From positions 1,934,636,199-1,934,700,198 of the forward strand of contig NC_056735.1 in NCBI RefSeq assembly GCF_019279795.1: a stretch of DNA of 64,000 bases, written 5' to 3'. The translations under genes were made by a program, and so were the position numbers. Of the stretch, positions 24,661-37,003 are shown in pieces (within the stretch, counting starts at the first letter, position 1; each line of letters opens with the position of its first letter). The stretch is from Protopterus annectens (taxonomy: Eukaryota > Chordata > Ceratodontiformes > Protopteridae). The notes under the pieces are model-generated. The model saw nothing but the letters and a program-made list of their open reading frames with translations. It had not been told where the DNA came from and ran no database searches.

Positions 24661-25754
24661 ACCTGGGCAGAACCACTGGGCACAGCTGTATCTTTTCATG
24701 AGTGACCAGGATGACTGCCTGGTTCAGTGACTTTATCACACATTGTAGGAAAAGAGAGTGAGACAGAGAAGGAATCAGACCCAATACTACAGAATGAAGC
24801 TCATTAGCAGCTTACTTTCACATCACTCTGCACTAAAATTTCAAACCAGATATTAGACTTGAGAAGGAAACATATACGTTGATAATTTCTGCCAGGGCGT
24901 TTCTAATTCTGTCATTGAACCACCTAAAACAAAATAAGGCATTACCATTGTTTTTAACAGTTTGAGCAATATATTAATTTCTCAGTTAATCCAGGGATCT
25001 TCTCCAGTTTAAGTCACACAATCAGCTCAGGGGCAACTTTGTAGAGATGTTATGCTTTTATTACCATATCTAAATCTTTGGGGATTATTTTTTTGTCAAA
25101 TAACTATAATATATGTGTTCTAAATTGTAACAATTTATATCAGAGCATATATAGTTGCTCAGATTATTATCATCAGTATTATATTTCCTTTGATGGTTTC
25201 TCCAACTTTTACAAAAATGTATACTTTTTTACTTCTGCCTTGTTGACAGTGACCCATTTACTTACCAGTGCTAACTGGAACAGAGACTTCGAGAAGGCTA
25301 TAACTTTTCTTTGTGGAAGTGTAACCCCAAAATACCCTTGAAATAGTTATTTGGACTTAGTGTTAGCAGTGGATTACCTCTATAGACCTGAAGTGACACA
25401 TTTTTTTCTTCTGTTTACATTTTAAAAGAAATGCAATATTTATTGCAATGACACTTACTATGCTATAATAGCTCAGACAGTGAAATAATAAAACCTTGCA
25501 AGCAGTTTTGAATCCCATTGGGGTTTTCCTATTACATTTCTGTCTGACAGGTAGTTATTAAGCATACAGTCAAGGAGACCATTGATGTGCCCAGCCCTGT
25601 TATCCCAGAGTACTATGTGGTTACGTGCCTTGCTCACAGTTCACAAATGAAGGCCAAGGGAATCAAGTGCTAGAATACATGAAGCAGCTCATTAACAGTG
25701 CATATCCTTAACCCATTGTGATACCTGCCAGTCAAACTACTGGGCTTATCCAGG
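24661..25754. other. Unassigned intergenic DNA
   Basis: The part from 24661 to about 24860 is richer in G+C than its surroundings and may be an unidentified repeat. No gene was seen. Confidence 0.45.

Positions 25755-25803
<49 letters not shown>
25755..25803. repeat. (ATT)n microsatellite
   Basis: About 16 ATT triplets. Confidence 0.95.
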
Positions 25804-25805
<2 letters not shown>

Positions 25806-26917
25806 CATTAAGCCAGTTGTCTCAAGGATGATGTTTATTCTCCCTATTTGTTTAACTACCTCTTGATTTGCTTTGATGTTTTATTGCCTTAGATAAACTT
25901 AGCTCATAGGTAGCAACGTGTTATTTTCTTTTGTTGCAACAGTTCTTTTTTAGTTTTTTATTGCTTTTTTGTTCCAAAACAATACTTATTGAGACCTACA
26001 TTGCTATTTTCTCATTATTTTTTTTCTGAAGAAGTTCTTGGTACGAATAAAGAATGAAAGCACTCAACACAAGTTCTGCTTTATTTATTTTGCCTGGTAT
26101 ACAAAGTTTTTATTGCATTTAGTTTTTCTACTTCTTTTTTCAGATTTGTTCTTTAATTTAAGATCCCAGTCTGCCATGTCATATGTTATTAAGGTTCAGT
26201 TTCCTGCAAATACTGTTTTGGATCTTTCTGATTTGATTTTGAATAATATCAAATAGTATATGTTTCTCATATAGAAGTGACTATTGGCAAATGTAGTCAA
26301 TCATACGACCAAAAACTATATTCCCAGATTTAACGGTTAAATTAAATTAAGTACTTTATATGTTTCCACTAACAAAACCTAAACACCAAAACCTGATATG
26401 TCACAGTATCTTGTGTCCCAGGCACCTGACACCTGGGGAGTGGTAACCTGGGGACATGTAGAGAAGCCTCACAGGAAGAAGGGTAACAATAAAGATAAGG
26501 AGAAGTATAGGTGGGTGTCAGTTGTTTTAACAGATCATTTAGAGACGTGCTCAAGGATTTTGCTGTAGCTCAGAAATATTATGCTTCTCCACAAGACACT
26601 TCAATATGCAATATTATTAAATATTCATTACATACTTTGCAGACTACAGACTAGTAGTCTATATCTGATGATGTATCATGCATCAAGAAAAAAACAACCC
26701 TTTAACAATCCTTCTCAAGGATATAAAAATAAAGAATTTAAAGAATTATTCCTACACATCCTATTAAGTCCCATGTAACACGTGTACATATAGTGGTAAA
26801 GATTGCCACTCAGAAATAATGTTAATGGGTGCTCTTATGCTTTCATACACCTGCATAAGTGTAGCCAGGCATACTCGTTACATTTTCTTTGTAGCATAAT
26901 CTTAACCACAAATCACA
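25804..26917. other. Unassigned AT-rich DNA
   Basis: The stretch 26369-26560 on the minus strand gives a short frame with LNDLLKQLTPTY. Its G+C-richer composition suggests an unidentified repeat fragment. No gene was recognised. Confidence 0.4.
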
Positions 26918-26929
26918 TCATCATCATCA

Positions 26930-26987
<58 letters not shown>

Positions 26988-26993
26988 CATCAC
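26918..26993. repeat. (CAT)n-(ATT)n microsatellite
   Basis: Six ATC/CAT triplets followed by about 19 ATT triplets. The poly-isoleucine frames over it are artefacts. Confidence 0.95.
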
Positions 26994-27179
26994 AGTTTTG
27001 AATGTTAAAATAATACATATCATGGACATTTGTGCACATTTGATTAAGCAATTATGTTTATTGGTTTTTATGTGCTCAGTTAATTTAGAATGCAAATGCA
27101 TCTGATATGTTAATGGTTTAAACAGAGGAGCAGAGATGTGTACATCTAAAAAAGGAAGTACGGTTGTGGTAAATGTCAG

Positions 27180-27270
27180 ATCTATATTATTGGCTGTGAT
27201 CAGGGATTTGCCCTTTTCTCCACTGTAGTGCGATCTCAGAGTTGGCATATTTAGTTAGGGGGGGTGGGAG
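27180..27270. repeat. Copy of a shared DNA-element core module
   Basis: GATTTGCCCTTTTCTCCACT, then GTAGTGCGATC and GAGTTGGCATAT, then a G-run, matches in order the centre of the foldback element at 20820-20900 and the inverted repeats at 55677-55740 and 56934-56990. The ends of this copy were not found. Confidence 0.7.
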
Positions 27271-28266
27271 GTTAAACATTTGTTTCCTGTTCCTTAGGCC
27301 AAGCACTTTTTTCCCCTTGGAAAAAAGTCACTGATGTGGCTGTTCAGCGATTACAGGGTTCAATATTTATGTGTTGATGAAGATGTGTTCGCTGAACACG
27401 TCTTTCGACTACATAATATACACCCATAAATGTCTACAGGCTTTTATATTAGACAGTGACTTTTGGTGGTTTTGAGTTCAAAGCAAGAATACCTGCCTAT
27501 TGCCTCTCATCATAATGCACTAATATAGCTAAGGATTTATATAAATAATACAGTAAATGGCATTTTGTACAAATGTAACTGAATACATTGTGACTGCAAA
27601 TTATAAGAAAAATACATAAAGCATACCACTACAAGAAAAAGGTGTCATTGAAAAAAAGGAAAATAAACATCATACATGTTAAAAATAAGCAGTTCTATGA
27701 CAATACAACAAATTACTTTGTTTAGGAAAACAAATATCAATCTTACATTAACTATTACCAAAACAATTATGGGTTTAAATCTTTGCAAAACAGAGTCCAA
27801 CATTACAATAATCCATCTTCTAAAATATCAAGTTGCATAGAAAATACCTCCTATATGTTCTGTTTACTGTAAATACTACTATGGCTCTTTCCATTCCACG
27901 TCCTGTACGTATAAAAGGAGGTCCCAAGATGTATAACTTAACTGCTGATAATTTATTATGAAGGGGCTATCTGGCATGTATAATGTATTAAATTTTATGA
28001 ATTCTGGGTTTTGTAGCCCAATGTGTTTCCTAAATGTACCATATGCTTCTTGTATATCAGCAAAAAGTATTAGATATTACTTTTCAGAGGGATGCAAGTA
28101 CTGACTATTCAGAACAAAATGTGTAGAATTATTTTATGTTCTAAAGATCTGTAAACTTGTGGACAGACATTATGATCATTAAATGGAAGTGTGAGACCTT
28201 CTACTTCCAAATGACAAAATATCTATTTTTTTGAGCTTTCCAAAAATATAATGTAGGTGGCTTGAA
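27271..28266. other. Unassigned AT-rich left flank of the giant element
   Basis: No gene was recognised. Short frames are chance. The AT-rich composition stops abruptly at 28270. Confidence 0.5.
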
Positions 28267-28269
28267 TAA
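28267..28269. repeat. Candidate target-site duplication TAA, left copy
   Basis: TAA directly precedes the left inverted repeat. The matching TAA is at 48934-48936. PIF/Harbinger elements are known to duplicate a 3-bp TAA/TTA target. Three bases alone are weak proof. Confidence 0.6.
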
Positions 28270-28303
28270 ACTCTCCCCCAGATTCATGAAGCTTGGCGCA
28301 AGG
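28270..28303 (+). repeat. Left terminal inverted repeat of the giant Harbinger element
   Basis: Starts ACTCTCCCCCAGATTC and continues ATGAAGCTTGGCGCAAGG. It pairs with 48899-48933, with a 15-base identical core (GATTCATGAAGCTTG) and small differences outside it. The next 100 bases are CpG-rich with several GCGCC words, as expected of protein-binding subterminal sequence. Confidence 0.85.
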
Positions 28304-29398
28304 CCGGTGTAAGGCCTGCGCCGGCTGTGCGGCATATAAATGGTGTAGTAGCGCCATATGCATATTAATGAAGGTGCGCCGCTACCACATCCACGTGCAT
28401 AGGACATGTGCGCGAGTGCATGGGGCGTTACTAAGCTGCGACCGGAGGCGTGTCAGTGTTGGCTGGCGATGAGCAACCTAAACTGCTGAATATTATAGCC
28501 TGCCTGCAATAGTAATCGCACCTATCAGTGTCCGTGGATAATGAAACGTATGCAAAGCATGCAAGACAGTTCCCGGCCACACAAAATGGAGAACCAAACA
28601 GAAATGCATGCAACATAAGATAATATTCCATCCATGGAACAAATGATATTTAAAATCGTGTGTCTGTAATGTACTGCACTGTCAGAAGTTATACCCAGTG
28701 GAAGTGAAGCGCATCATGTCAGTGTGCCACCAATACACACATCTAACCCCATGGGTATGGTCACCAGCAGTTCCACAGTGGTTGTGATAGTACACAGCAG
28801 GGCAGTTGTGGCTATATAACAACCGTAAAGAAACCTGACAGTCCAAATTGTATAACAAACACACACAAACATATGTATATTAAAATGTGCTACACACATG
28901 AACAGGAACGTACCCGACACATACACATAGGATGCTATACCCGGAACCGGGATATCCAAAAGTAGAACCCATGCATGCAAATGCAATACGCAACAACCCC
29001 AGTATAGCACATAACCCGCACCCATGTCCGAATGTCCACCAAATCCAGCTACCAGCCTTGCGCATCTGTACACCTACACATAGCGAGTATTCCCCATATG
29101 TAGTAGGAAGTATCATCCTAGGCAGTGTCCGGATTGCAAATATGTATCCCACGAATGTAAACATCCCATCACAGGTACGTAAATCCAAATGCCCGCGTGT
29201 TAATGTTACGGCAAAATGTGTGTACACCCCGCATGGGATAAGTAACCTGTTGAAACCTCAGAGTTGTGTACACGCCACGGTGTCCATTACTGTACACATC
29301 TGGACAAAACATGTATGTGTAGTCATGGTACTGTTCAGTTTCTACACAGACATGCAATTCATACTACGCAGGATGGAACAGCTGTCCACCATGCAGGT
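28304..29398. other. Giant element interior: no recognisable gene
   Basis: CpG-containing sequence to about 28450, then DNA rich in CA/TG and ACATGT words. A 173-codon open frame (28932-29453, plus) overlaps comparable open frames on the other strand and resembles nothing known to me; I treat it as chance. Confidence 0.5.
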
Positions 29399-29723
29399 CA
29401 CCCCACTAGGGTTGCCACCTGTTCAGATGGCCAAGGTGGGACATCCCTTGTAGAAATGTGAGAATTTGCAGGATAAAACATACCCCTGGCCAGTGCAAAG
29501 GACAGAAATACATGTGTATGCCAAGATAAAAGCTCATGCCATAGCATTTGAATAGCTTATGCTATCCCAAATAATAGTTATGTGTACCAGATACAAAATA
29601 CCTGTATCATGCAGCTAGTACAGAAAATAAGAAATATATTATTGTCTTAAAATCACAGGACACAACTGTCCAAAGTGGGACCTCCCCTTGCAAAGAGGAA
29701 CAAGTGGTAACCCTACACCCCAC
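29399..29723. mobile_element. hAT-type MITE (309 bp) with perfect 8-bp target duplication
   Basis: The element is 29407-29715. It begins TAGGGTTGCCACCTGTTC and ends GAACAAGTGGTAACCCTA, an imperfect 18-bp inverted repeat with two mismatches. It is flanked on both sides by CACCCCAC (29399-29406 and 29716-29723), an exact 8-bp duplication, which is the hAT hallmark. It has no coding capacity, so it was mobilised by a transposase in trans. It is nested in the giant Harbinger element, so it inserted after that DNA was assembled or was carried in with it. Confidence 0.93.
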
Positions 29724-32700
29724 CGAATTATCGACAGTATATATTCAACTCAATCACATACCGACACCACCTCTAAACCTATTACAGCAACAAAACCTGG
29801 ACAAAGCCCAAAAGGATGGGAGGACAAATAGGGACAGATGTAATTACTGCTCCCACAAGCTTCGAAAGTTCACTGAATAATAGTATGTACATAAGCAGGA
29901 ATTGTTGTGAAGGATGTGGGGTAGTCCCCAGTATTATAGAGGTCCGTACAAATATACTGTAACAAACCGTCACATATGTTGACTGTATTACTGCATACCC
30001 ATAGTTAATTCATAGTTACGTCATGTGCAAAATAATAACCGCTGCAAGAATGAATACAGGAAATAGTCAAATGTGAATGGGAACACCACTCACCGTGGAT
30101 TATCTATCGTAACCACCCCCACCCATATTATGTATTGCCAACATCATAAGCTGCGGACAGGTGCCTAAACACCTGTGTCTGTAAACAGATTAAATGTACA
30201 AAATGTACAATCCCTGTCCATGTGCTTTGTCTGACATTTGAACACAGTCAGGGCAGTTCCATTCACCAGTCGGACAAGCCTAAACCCAGATCACCACATG
30301 AACACCCTGACAATTAAAGACCTGTATGTGTCAGGAATATAAGCCTTTGGGTTCTGAATATTCCTGCAGTGATGAAATATGTAGCTTGTGTCCAGAGCAG
30401 TAGGGAATAGGGAATGTGTAACATGTAGTACCGCATTCTTCCCAGCAGGAGAATGGATGCCTGTGATGTAAGTGAAGCGGAGAGGCATATGTTAATGTAG
30501 CTATGTACTATGGGTATGCATATAAATGAGTCAGAACACCAAACGTATACTAGTTACAGCATCCGGCCAACGTGAATGCAGTCCCGGTTGAACAACGACT
30601 ACAGCACATATAATGTGAAAGTGTAATGAATGCGTCTGTGCTGTACAGACAGTTAAATATGTAAAGGTGAACGTGTGTTTCGCAAACGTCCATTAACGGG
30701 ATTACAGATAAGTCCTGGTACTGACACAAGTAATAAAGCCCACGTAAGCACAAAGACTTAGTAAACATATGTAACCCACAATAAGGATATGTATGCGCGC
30801 CCGCGCGTAACCTACAATAAGGAAATGCAAGTGCGCCTGTGCGTGTGTGATCCGCTCGCAGCATAGTAAATTAATGCTGTTTCCCCCACATTAGTTATAC
30901 ATGGCTCAAACCCGTTAACCTCGTAAAGTATGAAACCAGACGAAGCCATGCAAACTACCAGTACATATAGGGACAAACCCCAGATATGTGCCAGAACAAA
31001 CATAGAAAGTGGATAGAATAACGGGTGTGTCAGTAGCATGGATTCTCCGAAGGGTATGCAGTCGTAACCTGAACTGCTTGCCAGAAATCCCCACCGTTAA
31101 GTCTCAGATGAAATGCCACTACATTGCCAGATAGACACAGGTTTATGTAAAACACAGCGAAGATAAAGGGGCAAGCAGCTGTACACTCAGCGACAATCTG
31201 TATAGTGGAAAGGTATGGTATGGATATAGATATATGCGTATACACATAATCCACAGACGTAAACCAAAGCAAGTTATGAAATGAGGATTGTACATGTATA
31301 TATGTATACACAACAGACTTATGTCCCGTAGATATGACATATGTACATAAATAGGCGACGTTACATCTAATATGGGTAGACAAACAGACATGCAGGAAAG
31401 GTGAATAAACTACAGCATTCAAAAACATTGGCTAGAAAGTGACAGTCCAGCATGTTCTACACTTTAAACATGCAGATAGGTGTCCATTGCAGGACTCCAT
31501 AAATTGGAATACGTAGTGTCAACCGACATTGACGCAAAAGAAGTGACCGCAGCAAATACGAAATAGCTGTACATGCAACAGTATCAGGTGCAAGGGTGAT
31601 GACACATGTGTCGATAGAATGTATGACGTACGAACTGATATCCGGTGAGTGGGGAGTGCATATAAGTGTCTCCACACTTCAGTAATGCACACATTAAAAA
31701 TGTGTAATGAGTACTGTAGAGGGTTGTCAGGTATGGGAATCATGGGTATACAGATATGGGCCTAGGTGTTGTTTGGCAGGGATTTCATAGGCCCGCCCCG
31801 CGGGAGTGATGTGGGTATAGCACACGCCTATATCCCCAATAATGGGGCAAACCATCCACTGGATATTGCAGAAACCATTTTGGCAATATGTGGGGCCCTA
31901 TATCAGTGTCATGTAGGCGATAATCATGGATGGACATGCGTACGACCAAGATGGTACCCATACCTGGCAGACTGTCAGAATAACACAGCTGCACTAAGGC
32001 ATAGTACATGAAATACAAATAGGGCTATATTAGATATCCCCAGACAAAGTCAGAACGTGGTGAGAATACTGGTGTACCCATGAATACGGACGTTATGAGT
32101 GTTACTAATCATGTAATGGAAATGTCAGTCACTATTATCTACCGCACAGTCTGTAATGCCTTGCCAGCAATGTACCAGAAAGGCATATCACTATGACAAA
32201 TGTAACAAGGTCAAATGTCAGGGTGTTTACCCATAATGTGTACAGGTTAGGGGTATGAAGGTAACCTGTCCAGAATACATGTACAGAACTAGTGATACTA
32301 GGTGGACAGGTGAGAAGAAAGACATCAGGACAAATGAGAAAACATGTACAAGTCACACGCATGTACACCGACAAATGTGAATGACAACGTATGCCCTGTG
32401 AATGTCAATGTGGAAGGTTAATAGACACAAACGTAATGTATCCCTCAGGGTGTCATGCAGTGTCACCGTAACAATGTCCAGTCCTCCAGACACGTACGTG
32501 AGCTCTGCCACTGACGGAAAGCGCAAATACCGGCGCACACATATGGCACATGATAGACCAATTAGTGTGGATAAGCAGCTGCTGGCCTGTGTGAGGAATA
32601 CAACTGTCTGGTTGGGTGTGTCCTGCAATATAAATGTAATGGCATGTGGCCTGTGATGCCGCCATACAGTGTGTGTATTGGTGTCAGAAAGTTGATATTT

Positions 32701-33474
32701 TGTTACAGACACATACTCCGCAACTGTACAGATTTACGATGAATGTGCAGAGTTCTGCCTCATATGTTGGGTGTGTTCCACGTAACAGTAACATTCTGGC
32801 ACTTCCATGATAACTGACGACATGAAATGATGACAAACATGTGCGTAAGACACCAAATCTGACAGAAAAGCCATACTAGTGCAAAACCTATTATTGTGCC
32901 AACTATTTACGTTTGTAAGAGCAACATGTCAATACTGCCCCTATGTGTCCCACTATCAGATAAGGCCTTGTCCAGCAACTTGCTCTAGGAGGTGGAGTGG
33001 TATGAACAGAAACAGATACATGTGTGATGAAACAGCAATATTGACTGCAAGATAACGCAGAAGGTATGACATGCGCTGCAGTAGGATGTGCAGTACTGTC
33101 CGCAGGTATGTTCTGACATTGCAAATGACACAGCAGTCTACATGAAGAACCTTTAGGGCTGTCACCTTTACAAATGATGATACTGGGACATACCCACAGC
33201 CATGCACACAGCACAAATGGACATACACACATCAAAACTAGGCCATGATACATGAAGCCTCCGGTGTGTACGAGTACAGTGAGAGTACAGCAAGGATAGA
33301 TGTCTGCCAAGATATACAGCAAACGCCTGTTAGGGCGTGTAACACCACCGATAACATGGACGTTGCATGGACAATGTTGGGAGTTGCAACATACCCCATT
33401 GGTATGTGAAAGCTATGCAAATATGTGATACATAAAACAGTCAGATGCCCATGCAAGAGCAGGGTTATGGGCAG

Positions 33475-33475
<1 letters not shown>
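29724..33475. other. Giant element interior: 3.7 kb without recognisable gene
   Basis: The sequence is rich in CA/TG, GTATAC and ACATGT words with little else. Many open frames of 60-140 codons exist on both strands, but they overlap each other and match no family I recognise. The bias against stop-rich words explains their length. No RNA gene or tandem repeat was seen. Confidence 0.5.
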
Positions 33476-33514
<39 letters not shown>

Positions 33515-33532
33515 TATAAAGAGAGAGAAATA
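33476..33532. repeat. Poly(A) followed by (TA)n and (GA)n
   Basis: About 17 A residues, then about 14 TA units and AGAGAGAG. In the minus orientation this would be the tail side of the adjoining SINE-derived array. Confidence 0.9.
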
Positions 33533-33540
33533 CAGACATA

Positions 33541-34680
33541 CACATGTGGCAGGGCTGGTAATTGAACCTACACATGACTACCTTATCACACTACAGCATG
33601 ACGCATTTACAGAACACGCTACCGAGACCACTAAACACAGCAGACACACAGGCATTCTACTAGGTGCGTGTCAACATCCGCAAAGACAAAGACGGCAGCA
33701 GGATACGTCTGTATTGCAAAGCGTCTAAAAGCATAACCTGAGTCCCCAGGCAGATGGGAGGATGCACACATACGCATCTGGCAGGCCTGGGAATCGAACC
33801 TACACCTAACTACCCTATCACACTACAGCATGACACATTTACAGAACGCGCTACCGAGACTACTGAACACAGCACCCCCAGAGGCATACTTCTAGGTGGG
33901 TGACATCATCCGCAAAGGCAAAGATGCCGATAGGGAATGTATGTGTTCTGAGGCATTTAAAAGCATTACTGTGTCCCCAGGCAGCTGGAAACACATGCAC
34001 ACACTTGGAAGGGCCGGGAGTTGAACACACACCTACCTACTCTAACACACTACAGCATTACGCATTTACAGAACGCGCTACCGAGATTACTGAACGCAGT
34101 ACTCTCAGAGGCATACTTCTAGGTGGGTGACATCATCCGCAAAGGCAAAGACGCCGATAGGGAATGTATGTGTTGTGAGGCATCTAAAAGCATTACTGTG
34201 TCCCCAGGCAGCTGGAAACACACGCACACACACACACTTGGAAGGGCCAGGAGTTGAACACACACCTACTCACTTGAGCACACTACAGCATTACGCATTT
34301 ACAGAACAAGCTACAGAGATTACTGAGCACAGCACTCTCAGAGGCATATTTCTAGGTGGGTGACATCATCCGCAAAGGCAAAGACGCCGATAGGGAATGT
34401 ATGTGTTGTGAGGCATCTAAAAGCATGACTGTGTCCCCAGGCAGCTGGAAACACACGCACACACACACACTTGGAAGGGCCAGGAGTTGAACACACACCT
34501 ACCTACTCTTACACACTACAGCATTACGCATTTACAGAATGCGCTACCGAGATTACTGAACACAGCACTCTCAGAGGCATACTTCTAGGTGGGTGACATC
34601 ATCCGCAAAGGCAAAGATGCCGTTAGGGAATGCTTAGAGAGTGAGCGGTCTGAAAGCATATTACCGTCCCAAGGTAGACG
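33541..34680 (-). repeat. Tandem array of a tRNA-derived SINE, ~5 units of 227-233 bp
   Basis: The word CGCATTTACAGAACGCGCTA or close variants recurs at about 33602, 33834, 34061, 34294 and 34527, giving periods of 232, 227, 233 and 233. On the minus strand each unit has a tRNA-like head: CTCGGTAGCGCGTTCTG as A box and, about 45 bases later, a B box, which in the second unit is the perfect GGTTCGATTCC. Units also share CATCCGCAAAGGCAAAGA and GTCCCCAGGCAGCTGGAA (plus strand). A SINE has evidently been amplified in tandem. Open frames across the units are repeat artefacts. It lies inside the giant Harbinger element. Confidence 0.9.
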
Positions 34681-34909
34681 TACACAAACATGCCAGTGCT
34701 GTCAACGGGCCAACTAAATATCTACGGAGCACAACAAACACTGAATAGATATGTGATGCGCCACAGACAGTACACCCTTTGAGAGAGCAACAAGTGTGTT
34801 CAATGTAGGCATCCATCGTGACATTGAAATTGGACATCTGGTGCCTGGATGACCACCATGGCTATACAGGATGTCAATGGCCATGCCCACACGCTTAATA
34901 TCACACATC
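34681..34909. other. Spacer between the two tandem arrays
   Basis: No feature recognised. It separates the SINE array from the 115-bp array. Confidence 0.5.
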
Positions 34910-35712
34910 TGTTTGGAATGTACTGTGTGTCCATCTACACAATGGCATACTGGGCATGCTCACACACATAGCTGTTGCAAAGGGCCATCTTGCATGCACA
35001 CGGAGTCTAATCACGGAGGGGCGCAGTGTGGAATGTACTGTGTGTCTATCTCCACAACGGCGTACTGGGCATGCTCACACACTTAGCTGTTGCAAAGGGC
35101 CATCTTGCATGCACACGGAGTCTAATCACGGAGGTGCGCGGTGTGGAATGCATTATGTGGCCATCTACACAACGGCGTACTGGGCATGCTCACACACTTA
35201 GCTGTTGCAAAGGTCCATCTTGCATGCACATGGAGTCTAGTCACGGAGGGGCACAGTGTGGAATGTATTGTGTGTCCATCTACACAACGGCGTACTGGGC
35301 ATGCTCACACAGCTGTTGCAAAGGGCCATCTTGCATGCACACAGAGTCTAATCACGGAGGGGCGCAGTGTGGAATGTACTGTGTGTCCATCTCCACAACG
35401 GCGTACTGGGCATGCTCACACACTTAGCTGTTGCAAAGGGCCATCTTGCATGCACACGGAGTCTAATCACGGAGGGGTGCAGTGTGGAATGTATTGTGTG
35501 TCCATCTACACAACGGCATACTGGGCATGCTCACACACTTAGCTGTTGCAAAGGGCCATCTTGCATGCACACGGAGTCTAATCACGGAGGGGCGCAGTGT
35601 GGAATGTACTGTGTGTCCATCTACACAATGGCATACTGGGCATGCTCACACACTTAGCAGTTGCAAAGGGCAATCTTGCATGCAGATGGAGTGTACACAC
35701 AGAAGGGCACAG
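34910..35712. repeat. 115-bp satellite, 7 units
   Basis: TACTGGGCATGCTCACAC recurs at 34948, 35063, 35178, 35293, 35404, 35519 and 35634. The period is 115 throughout except one of 111, where ACTT is missing before AGCTGTTGC. Units are nearly identical. Shared words include GTTGCAAAGGGCCATCTTGC and ATGCACACGGAGTC. The high identity means recent amplification or homogenisation. Long overlapping frames repeating CCKGPSCMHTESNHGG are artefacts of a period whose length is not a multiple of three. There is no spacer diversity, so it is not a CRISPR array. Confidence 0.96.
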
Positions 35713-37003
35713 TAAGGTATAACTGCCCTCACGCACAGGGCAGTCACACATGCAGTGACCTGTACACACACAGCTGCCATCACAGCTGTCACAGGTGCAG
35801 GTCACACACGTACACACTGCAGTGTACACTGTAGCTGTCAAGTCAGCACCATGTCGTTGGTGAAGCACTACACAGCCTTATGGTCCCACAACACCATGTT
35901 GCACATGACCACTGGGCTGTACAGCAGTGTACACCAGCTGTGCAGAGTACACACATACCAACAGGGATCCAACAGGTGTTATGCATTGCAACGATGCCAG
36001 TATACATGAACAGGTTAGCTCATGACATACCATGGCCCTTACACAGCTGTGACACCTGACTGTTGCTGTACACCAATGAACACACGTCTGGGTCCATCGT
36101 ACACGTGATTGTGTGGATGTGTGCATGGACTGCACACACAAAACATACATACATGGCCTTTGACGTACCTCGTGCATAACACTGGCCCAATCAATGCTAC
36201 ACATGCGAATTGAAGGTGGGCCCATGTCTGTTGAATGCTCACACTACAGGGGGTAGCAGTGTTGACCGGGACACATACCCCTGTACTGGTCGCCTGTGAC
36301 ACCCGTGATATCATACCGCAGTCCATGTGTCATGTATGTCAACACACATGTCCAACAATAGCAATGCATACAAACATGGCAACAGGAGACACATGTGACA
36401 TCTGTACTGTGCATGCAGCAAACATGCATGTGCAGTGGCCGATGTCCGTAACATAGTTGCACCTACCTATGACATGCAGACGGAATGCAGACCCATCATT
36501 GACATCTGTATACGGTGACATACAAACAGCACGTATGGAGGGATGTGTGTACGTAATGTGGTGAGCCACCTGTCTAGATGTATGTTTGCAGGGGGTGGCT
36601 CACAGTTGTGTCACACACCCTCCTATCATGCCATGTGCTAACTGTACGCTATGTCACTGTTACGTGACGGTGCTGACATAATGCATACACAGTGGTCAGG
36701 TGTTAACAACTATATGTCATATGGCACCTGTAACACCTACAACCTCCCGTGTGTATATAGCAGCACATTTGCCAGATATAGCGTTGGTACACATAATGCA
36801 ATCAATACCGCTGCATGTCCAGCAAACGTGTCATCATATGGCTGGTGGATCATTCCCAGCACTAACATATGTGTCCGAATGTATGACCAGGGTTGCCACA
36901 TATTGCGGGGAATATGTCCCAGTTGCTACACATCCCTGTACACCATTGTAGAGAACTGTACATACGTCAGTGTGGGAAGCATGACGTTCACTGGTGATGT
37001 GCA
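35713..37003. other. Giant element interior: no recognisable gene
   Basis: CA/TG-rich sequence. The first ~130 bases contain imperfect CACAGCTG and TGTACAC words. The plus-strand frame 36651-37166 overlaps the Myb-like ORF in antisense and is dismissed. Confidence 0.5.

Noticed and set aside
28932-29453. 173-codon plus-strand open frame near the left end of the giant element
   Set aside because: Equally open frames lie on the opposite strand, it runs into the hAT MITE, and no family was recognised. The low frequency of stop-containing words in this DNA explains its length.
35026-35657. Repetitive cysteine-rich protein frames across the 115-bp array
   Set aside because: The unit length is not a multiple of three, so the same phrase appears in several frames; these are artefacts of the repeat.
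34910-35712. Possible CRISPR array because of regularly spaced repeats
   Set aside because: Whole 115-bp units repeat without unique spacers, in a eukaryotic transposon context; it is a satellite.
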